Shown: one piece after another, positions 42,501 through 50,618 of the stretch
How the letters are laid out: each line of letters opens with the position of its first letter
Position numbering within the stretch: position 1 is the first letter of the stretch
NCBI RefSeq assembly: GCF_046484155.1
Contig: NZ_JAWOBT010000104.1
Span: 1 to 64,000 of the forward strand
Reading direction: 5' to 3'
Origin: Alkalibacterium sp046484155
GTDB taxonomy: Bacteria > Bacillota > Bacilli > Lactobacillales > Carnobacteriaceae_A
Length of the DNA stretch: 64,000 bases
The notes under the pieces: model-generated
Told to the model about the DNA's origin: nothing
The model's input: the letters and a program-made list of their open reading frames with translations, nothing else
Databases searched by the model: none
Program-made: the position numbers and the translations under genes

Positions 42501-42840
42501 GTTAGTTGAGAACGGTATCTTTGTCATCCGAGGTAAAGCGGAATTCAAAAAAAACAAATGGAATATTTTAGTATCCAACATGAGCAATCCTGAAGAGCTG
42601 AAAATGGATCACAGCCATCAATTATATTTGAGATTTGAGAATATAAAAGAACAACAGGAACAATTTTCTGAAATCTTAAAAGTATTGGAGGATGAAGTCG
42701 GCACTGTCGAAGTGATCATTTATGATCAGGCGGCAGATAGGAAAGAAAAATTGAAACCTAAGTACAATTTAAATAGGCAGACAGCAAGCCTTAAAACAAT
42801 TGAGGATATATTAGGCAGAAAAAACGTAATTTTAAAATAA
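39532..42840 (+). CDS. dnaE: DNA polymerase III subunit alpha (DnaE type)
   Basis: This 1102-residue C-family polymerase extends RNA primers at the fork. The domain order is PHP (about 1-200), palm and fingers (catalytic Asp motif LPDIDLDFPDNKRDSIL and GAGRGSAAGSLVSYLL), helix-hairpin-helix (ADYGFNRSHAVSYSK) and an OB fold (about 945-1020). The PHP opening reads IPLNVISSYSLLES in place of a HxHSxYS-type motif, so the metal ligands of that domain are lost. Low-GC Gram-positives also carry PolC as main replicase. AGAGGTGAG precedes the ATG. Confidence 0.96.
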   Translation: MNYIPLNVISSYSLLESTIKIPKLIAQAKSLGYTSIALTDKNVMHGAVEFYLKAKEQGIKPILGITVDIYENDESETALSVILLAKNAGGYQNLLAISSLIKYDREKITLDIMKSYSTQLIGIINYESLENIVLERENNKKNVVIDLKRNFNHLFLGIYCNGSNQKVIDEIKQLSNDLNIPLVVNEPIQSLQENDSLSLRVLEAISNQTTIDSDKQLSDSSFYYLKDKAKQIEWYSQNNLIEALSNTVKISESIQLDLSWKSVLPKYTTPKNLNSSDYLIKLVNTQLKNKLPDHSKEYEERIEKELGVIIKMGFADYFLIVWDLMKYAHQNGIVTGAGRGSAAGSLVSYLLNITDVDPVKYELLFDRFLNEERYTLPDIDLDFPDNKRDSILKYVLNKYGKEHVAQIATFGTFAAKMALRDTGRVFGLSTNELKRWSDAIPGSLGITLNKAYKESEELRTMVNQSDLNKKIFQIALNLEGLPRHVSTHAAGVVISRDPLIQTAPLQEGNGLMPLTQYTMNDIETVGLLKMDFLGLKNLTILADCLKNVSELKGSVRDKLATIPLNDQKTLDLFKKGDTNGIFQFESSGIRNVLRKLQPSDFEDIVAVNALYRPGPMEQIDVFIKRKHGAEKTDYIHDDLKDILEVTNGVMVYQEQVMKVASKIAGYSLAEADILRRAISKKIKKEIDAGRKQFIAGAKRRGYSEDVAKRIYAHIERFADYGFNRSHAVSYSKLAFQLAYFKAHYPAAFFVSLMRASTNNKEKLTKYLLEAKQRQIELVHPDINQSEENFKVIDKGICFGFNSIKGVRKDFIEHILYERKQQGKFQDLLSFINRIDERWRKEQYIEPLIYAGCFDRLEHNRHTLIDSLESMINSVNMSHGNIELFESLSPKIHYKEEYGIEARLKQEFEVTGFYLSGHPTDKYMDTRYNSQAIYLTDSLNNKTQTYIVSVQEVKKIQTKRGEPMAFLEVTDASKEATCVLFPDVYRKYSKELVENGIFVIRGKAEFKKNKWNILVSNMSNPEELKMDHSHQLYLRFENIKEQQEQFSEILKVLEDEVGTVEVIIYDQAADRKEKLKPKYNLNRQTASLKTIEDILGRKNVILK

Positions 42841-42939
42841 TTTAAAAAATTTAGCTATATATCTGTATTTTATAAGACAATTACGAGAAAAAGTGATAAG
42901 ATAATAGATGTATGTAATCAAATGATGATTTAAGGTTGG

Positions 42940-42967
42940 TTGAGTAAAGAGCATATTCTTTACTCAA
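42940..42967 (+). other. stem-loop in the pfkA leader
   Basis: TTGAGTAAAGA (42940-42950) pairs perfectly with TCTTTACTCAA (42957-42967) around a 6-base loop. The following TATGTTTTA is not a clean T run. It could be a weak terminator for dnaE or a leader element of pfkA-pyk. Confidence 0.55.
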
Positions 42968-43039
42968 TATGTTTTACATATCTTTGCTAGACTATCTAGT
43001 AAGTGTGGAAAGAAAAATTGCATTGAAGGTGGATATAAG

Positions 43040-44002
43040 ATGAAAAGAATTGGAGTTCTTACAAGCGGAGGAGATGCTCCAGGCATGAACGCAGCTATTC
43101 GAGCAGTCGTCCGAAAAGCGCTTTACGAAGGTATGGAAGTTTACGGTGTGAACTATGGTTTTGCCGGACTTGTAGTTGGAGATATTAGAAAACTAAACCA
43201 GAGAGACGTTGGAGATATGATTCAACGCGGGGGAACCTTCTTGTATTCTGCACGCTATCCTCAATTCGCAACAGAAGAAGGTCAGCTGAAAGGCATTGAA
43301 CAACTCAAACGTTTTGGTATCGAAGGTTTGGTTGTGATAGGTGGAGATGGTTCTTATAGAGGAGCTTACGCTCTAACTAAACATGGTTTCCCTTGTGTGG
43401 GTGTGCCTGGAACAATCGATAATGACATACCTGGAACAGATTATACTATTGGATTCGATACAACTATCAATACCGTACTCGATGCACTAGATAGAATCAG
43501 GGATACTGCTACTTCTCACGTTCGTACTTTTGTTATCGAAGTAATGGGAAGAAATGCTGGAGATATTGCTTTATGGTCAGGTGTCGCTAGTGGAGCGGAG
43601 CAGATCATCATCCCTGAAAAAGGATTTGATATCACTGAAGTTGCAGAAAATATTCGTGAAGGTCGAGAAAGAGGGAAGAAACATTCCATCATAGTCTTGG
43701 CTGAAGGTGTAATGGATGGACAGGAATTTGCTGAGAAACTTGATGCTATTGATAATTTCCATGTTCGAGTAACAGTGTTGGGTCACGTTCAAAGAGGCGG
43801 ATCACCTACAGCTAGAGATAGAGTTCTTGCTTCTCAACTTGGTGCTAAAGCAGTTGAAGCATTAAAAGAAGGCAGTGGCGGAGTTTGCGTTGCTATATAT
43901 AAAGAAGAACTTATCGTTAGAGATATTGCTGAAACGCTTGACAATATGAAACACACACCTAACTTAGATTTATATAAACTTAATGAAGAGATTTCAAACT
44001 AA
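43040..44002 (+). CDS. pfkA: ATP-dependent 6-phosphofructokinase
   Basis: This 320-residue enzyme makes fructose-1,6-bisphosphate. It has the ATP loop GVLTSGGDAPGMNAAIRA, IGGDGSYRGA and the catalytic GTIDNDIPGTDYTIGF. Length matches the bacterial allosteric form. GAAGGTGG precedes the ATG. It is followed by pyk, the conserved dnaE-pfkA-pyk order of Lactobacillales, placing the two irreversible steps of glycolysis under joint control. Confidence 0.98.
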   Translation: MKRIGVLTSGGDAPGMNAAIRAVVRKALYEGMEVYGVNYGFAGLVVGDIRKLNQRDVGDMIQRGGTFLYSARYPQFATEEGQLKGIEQLKRFGIEGLVVIGGDGSYRGAYALTKHGFPCVGVPGTIDNDIPGTDYTIGFDTTINTVLDALDRIRDTATSHVRTFVIEVMGRNAGDIALWSGVASGAEQIIIPEKGFDITEVAENIREGRERGKKHSIIVLAEGVMDGQEFAEKLDAIDNFHVRVTVLGHVQRGGSPTARDRVLASQLGAKAVEALKEGSGGVCVAIYKEELIVRDIAETLDNMKHTPNLDLYKLNEEISN

Positions 44003-44073
44003 TTAAGTTTACGTAGGTCATTAACTTTATGTCATCATTATATTAAAAATAAATTAAATAGGAGAGTTAAAGT

Positions 44074-45831
44074 ATGAAAAAAACAAAAATAGTTTGTACC
44101 ATAGGTCCTGCAAGTGAGTCATTAGAAACACTGGAAAAATTAATCGAAGCAGGAATGAACGTTGCACGTTTGAATTTTTCACATGGTGATCATGAAGAAC
44201 ATTTAAATCGCATCAAAAATATCCGTATAGCTTCTGAAAAAACTGGTAAAATGGTAGCCATTATGCTGGATACAAAAGGTCCTGAAATAAGAACCCACAA
44301 CATGAAAGACGGCGCCATCACTTTGACTAAAGGTGAAACAGTACGTATTTCCATGTCAGAGGTTGAAGGAACTAAAGAAAAATTCTCAGTTACTTACACT
44401 GACTTAATTAATGATGTCACACCTGGTTCAAGCATATTACTTGATGATGGGCTAATTAATTTATTGGTTACTGATATCGAACATGACAAAGGTGAAATTG
44501 TAACAACAGCTCAAAATACAGGCGTACTAAAAAATAAAAAAGGTGTTAACTTACCTGGTATATCTGTTAACTTACCAGGATTAACTGAAAAAGATCGCTC
44601 AGATATTCAATTTGGACTAGATAATGATATCGACTTCATTGCAGCCTCTTTTGTCAGACGTCCATCTGACGTGTTAGATATTACTGAAATTTTAGAAAAA
44701 CAAGGAAAAATGCATGTTCAAATCATTCCTAAAATCGAAAACCAGGAGGGTGTCGATAACCTGGAAGGAATTTTGGCGATTGCTGACGGTTTAATGGTCG
44801 CTCGTGGTGATTTAGGTGTGGAAATCCCAACTGAAGATGTACCTATTGTTCAAAAACGTATGATTGCAATGTGTAATAATGCCGGTAAACCAGTTATTAC
44901 TGCCACACAAATGCTAGACTCTATGCAAGATAACCCACGTCCAACACGAGCAGAAGCATCAGACGTTGCTAATGCTATCTTTGATGGTACCGATGCTATC
45001 ATGCTTTCCGGTGAGACAGCAGCTGGGGATTATCCTGTAGAATCAGTACAAACAATGTATAACATTGCTGTACGTACTGAAGCAGCAATAATCAACCAAG
45101 ATGCATACGCACTGAGAGCTTATGACCAAAGTGATATGACGGAAGCAATTGGACAAGCTGTTGGACACACAGCCAAGAATTTAAATATTCATACTATTGT
45201 TGCTGCTACTGAATCAGGACATACAGCTCGTATGATTTCTAAGTTCAGACCTAAAGCTGATATTCTAGCTGTTACATTTAGTGATGAAACTGCTAGAGGT
45301 TTGGCTTTACAATGGGGTGTTCAACCAACCGTTTCAGAAAAACCTGCATCAACTGATGATATGTTCAATTTAGCTACACAAACTACAGTTGAAAAAGGAT
45401 TCGCTAAAGAGGGAGACTTAATCATCATCACTGCTGGCGTACCAGTTGGAGAACGTGGCACAACAAACGTTATGAAGATTCAATTAATTGGATCAAAATT
45501 AACAAGTGGTCAAGGTGTCGGTTCTGAATCAGTAATAGGAAAAGCTGTTGTAGCCGAAACTGCTGAGGAAGCAATCGAACGTGCAATTGAAGGCGGCATT
45601 TTAGTTGTCAAGAGTACAGATAAAGATTATCTTCCAGCTATTGAAAAATCTGCAGCTATTGTGGTAGAACAAGGCGGATTAACTTCACATGCAGCCGTTA
45701 TCGGTATTGCAATGGGAATTCCAGTCATTGTATCTGCTGAAAATGCTACAGCATTGATTGAACAAAATGAATTGATTACTGTAGATGCACGTCGTGGTAT
45801 TATCTACCGTGGCGCAACGACAGCAATTTAA
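44074..45831 (+). CDS. pyk: pyruvate kinase with C-terminal PEP-mobilising-like domain
   Basis: This 585-residue enzyme converts phosphoenolpyruvate and ADP to pyruvate and ATP. The core (about 1-470) contains MNVARLNFSHG, IIPKIENQEGVDNL and the substrate-binding VARGDLGVEIP. After it, about 110 residues resemble the swivelling PEP-utilising domain, including GGLTSHAAVIG with the His-bearing motif. This extension is typical of Bacillus-type enzymes. AGGAGAG precedes the ATG. A long terminator follows. Confidence 0.97.
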   Translation: MKKTKIVCTIGPASESLETLEKLIEAGMNVARLNFSHGDHEEHLNRIKNIRIASEKTGKMVAIMLDTKGPEIRTHNMKDGAITLTKGETVRISMSEVEGTKEKFSVTYTDLINDVTPGSSILLDDGLINLLVTDIEHDKGEIVTTAQNTGVLKNKKGVNLPGISVNLPGLTEKDRSDIQFGLDNDIDFIAASFVRRPSDVLDITEILEKQGKMHVQIIPKIENQEGVDNLEGILAIADGLMVARGDLGVEIPTEDVPIVQKRMIAMCNNAGKPVITATQMLDSMQDNPRPTRAEASDVANAIFDGTDAIMLSGETAAGDYPVESVQTMYNIAVRTEAAIINQDAYALRAYDQSDMTEAIGQAVGHTAKNLNIHTIVAATESGHTARMISKFRPKADILAVTFSDETARGLALQWGVQPTVSEKPASTDDMFNLATQTTVEKGFAKEGDLIIITAGVPVGERGTTNVMKIQLIGSKLTSGQGVGSESVIGKAVVAETAEEAIERAIEGGILVVKSTDKDYLPAIEKSAAIVVEQGGLTSHAAVIGIAMGIPVIVSAENATALIEQNELITVDARRGIIYRGATTAI

Positions 45832-45863
45832 TCAAGAGGATAAATAAAGTTAAATAAGTTATG

Positions 45864-45946
45864 AATGAGACAATGGTTGATAGAATTCGTAGGATTGATG
45901 TTCTTGAGCATCTTCGAAATGATATTCAATCATTGCCTCATTTTTT
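45864..45946 (+). terminator. terminator after pyk
   Basis: AATGAG-A-CAATGGTTGA (45864-45880) pairs with TCAATCATTG-C-CTCATT (45926-45942), then a T run. The 45-base interior can form a smaller GATG/CATC hairpin. Confidence 0.85.
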
Positions 45947-45982
45947 ATTTTATAAATATTTAGAAATAAAAAGGAGATTAAC

Positions 45983-46849
45983 ATGAATAATGATCTAGCA
46001 ACAGAGATAACAGCTATAGTTACTGATAAAAATGAAGAAGATGCATTTGTTCAAAAAAATGGTGTGACCTATAAAGTACTTTCAGAAGATGATGTATCTA
46101 TCGGAGATACTTTAAAAGGCTTTGTTTATATCGATAAGCAAGATCAGGCAGTATTTTCTACAGTTATACCTGAAATTAATAAAGAAACATTTGGATGGGG
46201 AACCGTTGTTAAAGTAAACAGGACTTTAGGCGTGTTTGTAGACGTTGATTGGCAAGATAAAGATGTAGTCGTATCAATAGATGATTTACCCGCTGAAGGA
46301 CGCCTTTGGCCAAAAGAAGGAGACAGACTTTACCTTTCCATAAAAGTAGATAACAAAGATCGTATCTGGGGCAATTTAGCCGATGAAGAAAAATTCTTTG
46401 AAGATTATGTAGAAGGCACGAAACAAATGCAAAATCAAGACGTCACGGGTACTGTTTTTCACCTGAAAAAAAGTGGCACTTACGTTATTACAGAAGAGAA
46501 ACATATTCTGTTTGTCCATCCTAGCGAGCAGGATAAAGAGCCAAGATTAGGTCAAGAAGTCTCTGGTCGGGTCATTGGTTTAAGAGAAGATGGCGTACTC
46601 TATACCTCTATGCAACCAAGAGCTCATGAAGTCATTGATGACGATGCAATGATGCTGTTGGAGATGTTAAAACGTTCTGAAGATCATCACATTCCTTTCC
46701 ACAATAAAACAGATCCTGAGCTAATAAAAAAACAGTTTAACATTAGCAAGGGACAATTCAAGCGTGCTGTCGGTCGCTTAATGAAACAAGGACTAGTCAC
46801 GCAAGATGAAACCGGAACAAAATTGATTGAGACTCCTTTAGAGGATTAA
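45983..46849 (+). CDS. cvfB: S1 RNA-binding protein CvfB (YitL-like)
   Basis: This 288-residue protein has three tandem S1-like folds and a C-terminal winged-helix-like segment (INKKQF-type; here KKQFNISKGQFKRAVGRLMKQG). The second unit, GWGTVVKVNRTLGVFVDVDW, is the clearest S1 motif. CvfB affects virulence and RNA decay in Staphylococcus aureus; targets here are unknown. AAAAGGAG precedes the ATG. It is the last gene before fur. Confidence 0.9.
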   Translation: MNNDLATEITAIVTDKNEEDAFVQKNGVTYKVLSEDDVSIGDTLKGFVYIDKQDQAVFSTVIPEINKETFGWGTVVKVNRTLGVFVDVDWQDKDVVVSIDDLPAEGRLWPKEGDRLYLSIKVDNKDRIWGNLADEEKFFEDYVEGTKQMQNQDVTGTVFHLKKSGTYVITEEKHILFVHPSEQDKEPRLGQEVSGRVIGLREDGVLYTSMQPRAHEVIDDDAMMLLEMLKRSEDHHIPFHNKTDPELIKKQFNISKGQFKRAVGRLMKQGLVTQDETGTKLIETPLED

Positions 46850-46857
46850 GAATTAGG

Positions 46858-46886
46858 TTGAGACTTTGGTCATATTATTTTATACT
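46858..46886 (+). promoter_or_regulatory. fur promoter
   Basis: TTGAGA (46858-46863) and TATACT (46881-46886) are separated by 17 bases, starting just after the cvfB stop. Confidence 0.7.
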
Positions 46887-46906
46887 TATCCTGATAAGGA
46901 TTAAGT
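46884..46906 (+). promoter_or_regulatory. dyad at the fur transcription start (putative autoregulatory operator)
   Basis: ACTTATCCT (46884-46892) and AGGATTAAGT (46897-46906) are near-perfect inverted arms that overlap the -10 and start site. Placement fits repression, possibly by Fur itself. The sequence resembles but does not match the GATAATGATAATCATTATC box well. Confidence 0.45.
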
Positions 46907-46953
46907 GTAAATAATTTATAGATAAGAATCGATTCAATCCAAGGGAGTTCAGC

Positions 46954-47412
46954 ATGAAAAAATTAGACTCTTCATTTAAAGTTATCAGAAAAAAGTTACA
47001 TGAGGCAGGTTTTAAATTAACGCCTCAAAGAGAACTGACCGTTGAGGTGTTACTTGAAAAAGAAAAAGATCATTTAAGTGCCGAAGAAGTGTATCTTTTA
47101 GTGAAATCCAAAAACGCAGGCATCGGTTTAGCTACTGTCTACCGAACGCTTGAAATTTTGACAGAACTACAAATTATCAATAAACTAACTTTTCAAGACG
47201 GCATCGCCCGCTATGATTTGAATATGAATGAGGATAAACACCAGCATCATCATTTATTGTGTTTGAAATGTGGGAAGATTGAAGAAGTGAAAAATGATAT
47301 GCTTTTAGAAATTGAAATGGAAATCGAAAAAGAGTATCGCTTTATTGTGAAAGATCATAGACTGACTTTCCATGGTATATGTAACGAATGTGCCAAGAAT
47401 CAATTGGGTTAA
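46954..47412 (+). CDS. fur: Fur family transcriptional regulator
   Basis: This 152-residue metalloregulator has an N-terminal winged helix (LTPQRELTVEVLL; IGLATVYRTLEIL as recognition helix) and a metal-binding dimer domain with KHQHHHLLCLKCGKI and a C-terminal CNEC. The ending DHRLTFHGIC matches Fur more than PerR or Zur, but the metal specificity is an inference. CCAAGGGAGTTC precedes the ATG. It is followed 14 bases later by xerD, a pairing seen in other Firmicutes. Confidence 0.93.
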   Translation: MKKLDSSFKVIRKKLHEAGFKLTPQRELTVEVLLEKEKDHLSAEEVYLLVKSKNAGIGLATVYRTLEILTELQIINKLTFQDGIARYDLNMNEDKHQHHHLLCLKCGKIEEVKNDMLLEIEMEIEKEYRFIVKDHRLTFHGICNECAKNQLG

Positions 47413-47426
47413 ATGAGGATGATTGT

Positions 47427-48326
47427 ATGTTAAATCTTGAGCCGTTTGATGACTATATTGTCTTCTTGAAAATCGAAAAAGGATTGGCAAACAATACAAT
47501 CAGCAGTTATCAAAGAGATATTGGACAATATATTGATTATCTCAATAAACATAAAATAAAATCTTGGAAGGAGATAGATCGCTATCTCCTTCTTGATTAT
47601 TTTAGTGAACAGAAAGCATTGAAAAAAGCAGATAATACGATCATTCGTATGTTTTCAAGTGTTAGAAAGTTTCACCAGTACTTAAAACAAGAAGGATATG
47701 CAGAGGAAGATCCCATGTTGTACGTGAAGACACCAAAAAAAGCAGATTCTCTACCTAAAATAGTTTCTATGCAGCAAATAGACCAATTGCTGCAAACGCC
47801 AGATACGACAAAACCTTTAGGCATAAGAGATCGTGCTATTTTAGAAGTGATGTACGCAACCGGGCTAAGAATTACAGAATTAATTGAGTTGACAACGAAT
47901 GATGTCCATTTATCAATGAAACTCATACAAATAGTTGGAAAGGGAAACAAAGAGCGATTGATCCCGATAGGCGACATGGGTTGTAAATGGTTAGATTATT
48001 ACATGACAACAACTAGACCGAAACTGCTAGAGAAAGCTTCACAAGAAACTTCTGTCATATTTTTGAATTCTCGAGGGAGACCATTAAGCAGACAAGGCGT
48101 ATGGAAAAAAATAAAACAGCTCGCTCAAAAAGCAGGGCTGAAAAAATCGATAACTCCCCATACTTTGCGACATTCTTTTGCAACACATTTGCTCGAAAAT
48201 GGAGCAGATTTACGAGTTGTACAAGAACTGTTGGGTCATGCGAATGTTTCAACGACACAAATATACACTCACATTACCAAGCATCGACTCAAAGATGTTT
48301 ATTCTACTTATCATCCGAGAGCTTAA
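47427..48326 (+). CDS. xerD: site-specific tyrosine recombinase XerD
   Basis: This 299-residue recombinase resolves chromosome dimers with XerC/XerS at dif. The N-terminal SAM-like domain (EPFDDYIVFLKIEKGLANNTISSY) is followed by the catalytic domain with the Arg in ATGLRITEL, HTLRHSFATHLLENGADLRVV, LLGHANVSTTQIYTH and the nucleophile Tyr in IYTH. I chose ATG at 47427 with ATGAGGATGA upstream, giving normal length; the frame opens 39 bases earlier inside fur. Confidence 0.95.
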   Translation: MLNLEPFDDYIVFLKIEKGLANNTISSYQRDIGQYIDYLNKHKIKSWKEIDRYLLLDYFSEQKALKKADNTIIRMFSSVRKFHQYLKQEGYAEEDPMLYVKTPKKADSLPKIVSMQQIDQLLQTPDTTKPLGIRDRAILEVMYATGLRITELIELTTNDVHLSMKLIQIVGKGNKERLIPIGDMGCKWLDYYMTTTRPKLLEKASQETSVIFLNSRGRPLSRQGVWKKIKQLAQKAGLKKSITPHTLRHSFATHLLENGADLRVVQELLGHANVSTTQIYTHITKHRLKDVYSTYHPRA

Positions 48327-48386
48327 TGAATTAAATGTGTAACGTCTAAATCTTTTTTCATAAAAGGGCTAAATACAGTGCCGTTC

Positions 48387-48415
48387 TTGCATTGTTAAGC
48401 GTACTCATTTATTCT
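48387..48415 (+). promoter_or_regulatory. putative deoB promoter
   Basis: TTGCAT (48387-48392) and TATTCT (48410-48415) are spaced 17 bases, about 33 bases before the start codon. Confidence 0.5.
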
Positions 48416-48447
48416 GAAAGAAAGAGATAATATAAGGAGGAAAAAAA

Positions 48448-49617
48448 ATGAATTTTGATCGTATACATTTAGTTGTTTTAGATTCTGTAGGCATTGGTGA
48501 AGCTCCAGATGCTAAAGAGTTCAATGATGAGGGTGCCCATACTTTAGGTCATATTGCTGAAGAAGTAGGCTTGAATGTTCCTCATATGCAAACGCTCGGT
48601 TTAGGCAACATTGCGACACTTAAAGGCATTGATCCCGTTGATACTACTAAAGGTTATTACACTAAACTGGAAGAAAAATCAGTAGGAAAAGATACAATGA
48701 CAGGTCATTGGGAATTAATGGGACTACATATTAAAACCCCATTCAGAGTATTTCCAGATGGCTTCCCGGACGATTTAATTAAAAAAATCGAAGAACACAC
48801 AGGAAGAAAAATTGTAGGCAATAAGCCAGCATCTGGTACTGAAATCATTGAAGAACTCGGTGAACATCAAATGGAAACCGGGGACTTGATTGTTTATACG
48901 TCTGCAGATCCGGTACTGCAGATTGCAGCGCATGAAGATGTCATTCCTCTGGAAGAACTTTATGAAATCTGTGAGTATGTTAGAGAAATCACAAAAGAGG
49001 ATCCATACATGATCGGACGCATTATTGCTCGTCCTTATTTGGGTGAACCTGGAGAGTTCGCACGCACCAGTAACCGTCACGATTATGCATTAAGTCCGTT
49101 TGGTGATACAGTATTAGATTTTCTTAAAGAAGACGGAAAAGACGTTATTGCAGTAGGTAAGATCGACGATATCTTTAATGGAAAAGGTATCACAGAATCC
49201 GTGCGTACAAAATCTAACATGGATGGTGTCGATAAATTAATAGCTGTAATGAACAAAGATTTCAACGGGATAAGCTTTACCAATTTAGTTGATTTTGACG
49301 CATTATACGGTCACCGTAGAAACGTGGAAGGTTACCGAGATGCCTTGGAAGAATTTGATGCTCGCTTACCAGAAATCTATGATGCTCTGAAAGAGAACGA
49401 CTTACTGATCCTTACAGCTGACCACGGGAATGACCCAACAGCACCAGGGACCGATCACACAAGAGAGTACGTGCCGGTTTTAATCTATTCACCTAAGTTT
49501 AAAAAAGGTGAAGAACTACCTCAAGGCTTATTCGCAGATATCAGTGCAACGATTGCTGAAAACTTCGATGTCAAAAATACTGGATTCGGCGATAGTTTCT
49601 TGAAGAAATTAAAATAA
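48448..49617 (+). CDS. deoB: phosphopentomutase
   Basis: This 389-residue alkaline-phosphatase-superfamily enzyme interconverts (deoxy)ribose-1-phosphate and -5-phosphate. Metal-binding segments are LDSVGIGEAPDA at the N terminus, GHWELMG, and LTADHGNDPTAPGTDHTREYVP. Length is standard. TAAGGAGGAAA precedes the ATG. It works with the purine nucleoside phosphorylase 23 bases downstream in nucleoside salvage. Confidence 0.97.
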   Translation: MNFDRIHLVVLDSVGIGEAPDAKEFNDEGAHTLGHIAEEVGLNVPHMQTLGLGNIATLKGIDPVDTTKGYYTKLEEKSVGKDTMTGHWELMGLHIKTPFRVFPDGFPDDLIKKIEEHTGRKIVGNKPASGTEIIEELGEHQMETGDLIVYTSADPVLQIAAHEDVIPLEELYEICEYVREITKEDPYMIGRIIARPYLGEPGEFARTSNRHDYALSPFGDTVLDFLKEDGKDVIAVGKIDDIFNGKGITESVRTKSNMDGVDKLIAVMNKDFNGISFTNLVDFDALYGHRRNVEGYRDALEEFDARLPEIYDALKENDLLILTADHGNDPTAPGTDHTREYVPVLIYSPKFKKGEELPQGLFADISATIAENFDVKNTGFGDSFLKKLK

Positions 49618-49640
49618 AACATTAAAAGGAGAATCAATGA

Positions 49641-50462
49641 ATGACTGACACTTATACTTTGGCAATTGAAAAAGCAACAGCTTATTTAAGAGAAAAGGGA
49701 ATTGAAATTCCAAAGATCGGATTGATTTTAGGTTCTGGATTAGGGGAACTGGCAAATGAAGCTGATAATGCCATAGCTGTCCCTTATGAAGATATCCCTG
49801 GATTTCCAGTTTCTACCGTTGAAGGTCATGCAGGCCAATTGGTCTACGGTGACCTAGGTGGAAAAAAAGTATTAGCGATGCAAGGCCGTTTCCACTACTA
49901 TGAAGGCTATTCAATGAAAGAAGTGACCTTCCCGGTTAGAGTGATGAAAGCTTTGGGTGTTGAGTCACTTGTAGTTACAAACGCTGCCGGTGGTGTAAAT
50001 AAAAAATTTATACCAGGCGATTTGATGATCATCACTGATCATATCAACATGATAGGTGAGAATCCATTACATGGATCAAATGATGATACTCAAGGACCAC
50101 GATTTACGGATATGAGTAATGCCTATGATAAAGAGTACCAACGTATGATTGAAGATGTTGCGAAGGAACAAGATATTACTATCCAAAAAGGTGTCTACAT
50201 GGGCATGTCCGGACCAACATATGAAACACCTGCAGAAGTTCGAATGATACGCACGTTAGGTGGCGATGCAGTAGGCATGTCAACGGTTCCTGAAGTGATC
50301 GTGGCAAATCATGCCGGTCTTAAAGTAGCAGGGATCTCTTGTATAACGAACTATGCTGCTGGGATGCAAGAGAGTTTAAATCATGATGAAGTCGTAGCAG
50401 TGACCACTCGAGTGAGAGAAACATTCAAAAATTTAGTTAAATCAATCATTTCAAATTTATAG
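49641..50462 (+). CDS. punA: purine-nucleoside phosphorylase (trimeric type)
   Basis: This 273-residue enzyme cleaves purine nucleosides with phosphate to give base and ribose-1-phosphate, the DeoB substrate. The N-terminal GLILGSGLGELANE, AMQGRFHYYEGYSM and TNAAGG, and later MSTVPEVIVANHAGL, are signatures of the trimeric PNP-I family rather than the hexameric DeoD. AAAAGGAG precedes the start. A strong terminator ends the deoB-punA unit. Confidence 0.96.
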   Translation: MTDTYTLAIEKATAYLREKGIEIPKIGLILGSGLGELANEADNAIAVPYEDIPGFPVSTVEGHAGQLVYGDLGGKKVLAMQGRFHYYEGYSMKEVTFPVRVMKALGVESLVVTNAAGGVNKKFIPGDLMIITDHINMIGENPLHGSNDDTQGPRFTDMSNAYDKEYQRMIEDVAKEQDITIQKGVYMGMSGPTYETPAEVRMIRTLGGDAVGMSTVPEVIVANHAGLKVAGISCITNYAAGMQESLNHDEVVAVTTRVRETFKNLVKSIISNL

Positions 50463-50476
50463 ATAAGTGTTGAGAG

Positions 50477-50510
50477 AAAGAGCGAAAGTTTTTGACTTTC
50501 GCTCTTTTTC
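50477..50510 (+). terminator. terminator after punA
   Basis: AAAGAGCGAAAGT (50477-50489) pairs perfectly with ACTTTCGCTCTTT (50495-50507) and leads into a T-rich tail. Confidence 0.9.
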
Positions 50511-50531
50511 TGTCTGTAAATCATGATCCGT

Positions 50532-50560
50532 TTGATTTTTACTTGATAAATAGGTATGAT
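50532..50560 (+). promoter_or_regulatory. lysA promoter
   Basis: TTGATT (50532-50537) and TATGAT (50555-50560) are 17 bases apart. The resulting leader is about 50 bases, too short for a lysine riboswitch. Confidence 0.65.
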
Positions 50561-50618
50561 TGTCATGAATGAATTTCTTTCGTTGTGAACGATTAACTTA
50601 TAAGAAAAGTGGGAAAAG

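Noticed and set aside
39532..42840. Frameshift or truncation in dnaE because of its atypical N terminus
   Set aside because: The frame is open over 1102 codons and the length is normal for the family; the degenerate PHP motif is known in other Lactobacillales.
47427..48326. XerD-type recombinase as a mark of a mobile element
   Set aside because: It sits in the conserved fur-xerD-deoB neighbourhood, has housekeeping XerD features, and no direct repeats or phage genes flank it.
48101..48334. 77-codon frame on + at the 3' end of xerD
   Set aside because: It is a shadow of the xerD catalytic domain; all XerD motifs are intact in the main frame, so no frameshift is needed.
50561..50618. Lysine riboswitch upstream of lysA
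   Set aside because: The leader from the likely promoter is only about 50 bases, far too short for the L-box aptamer.
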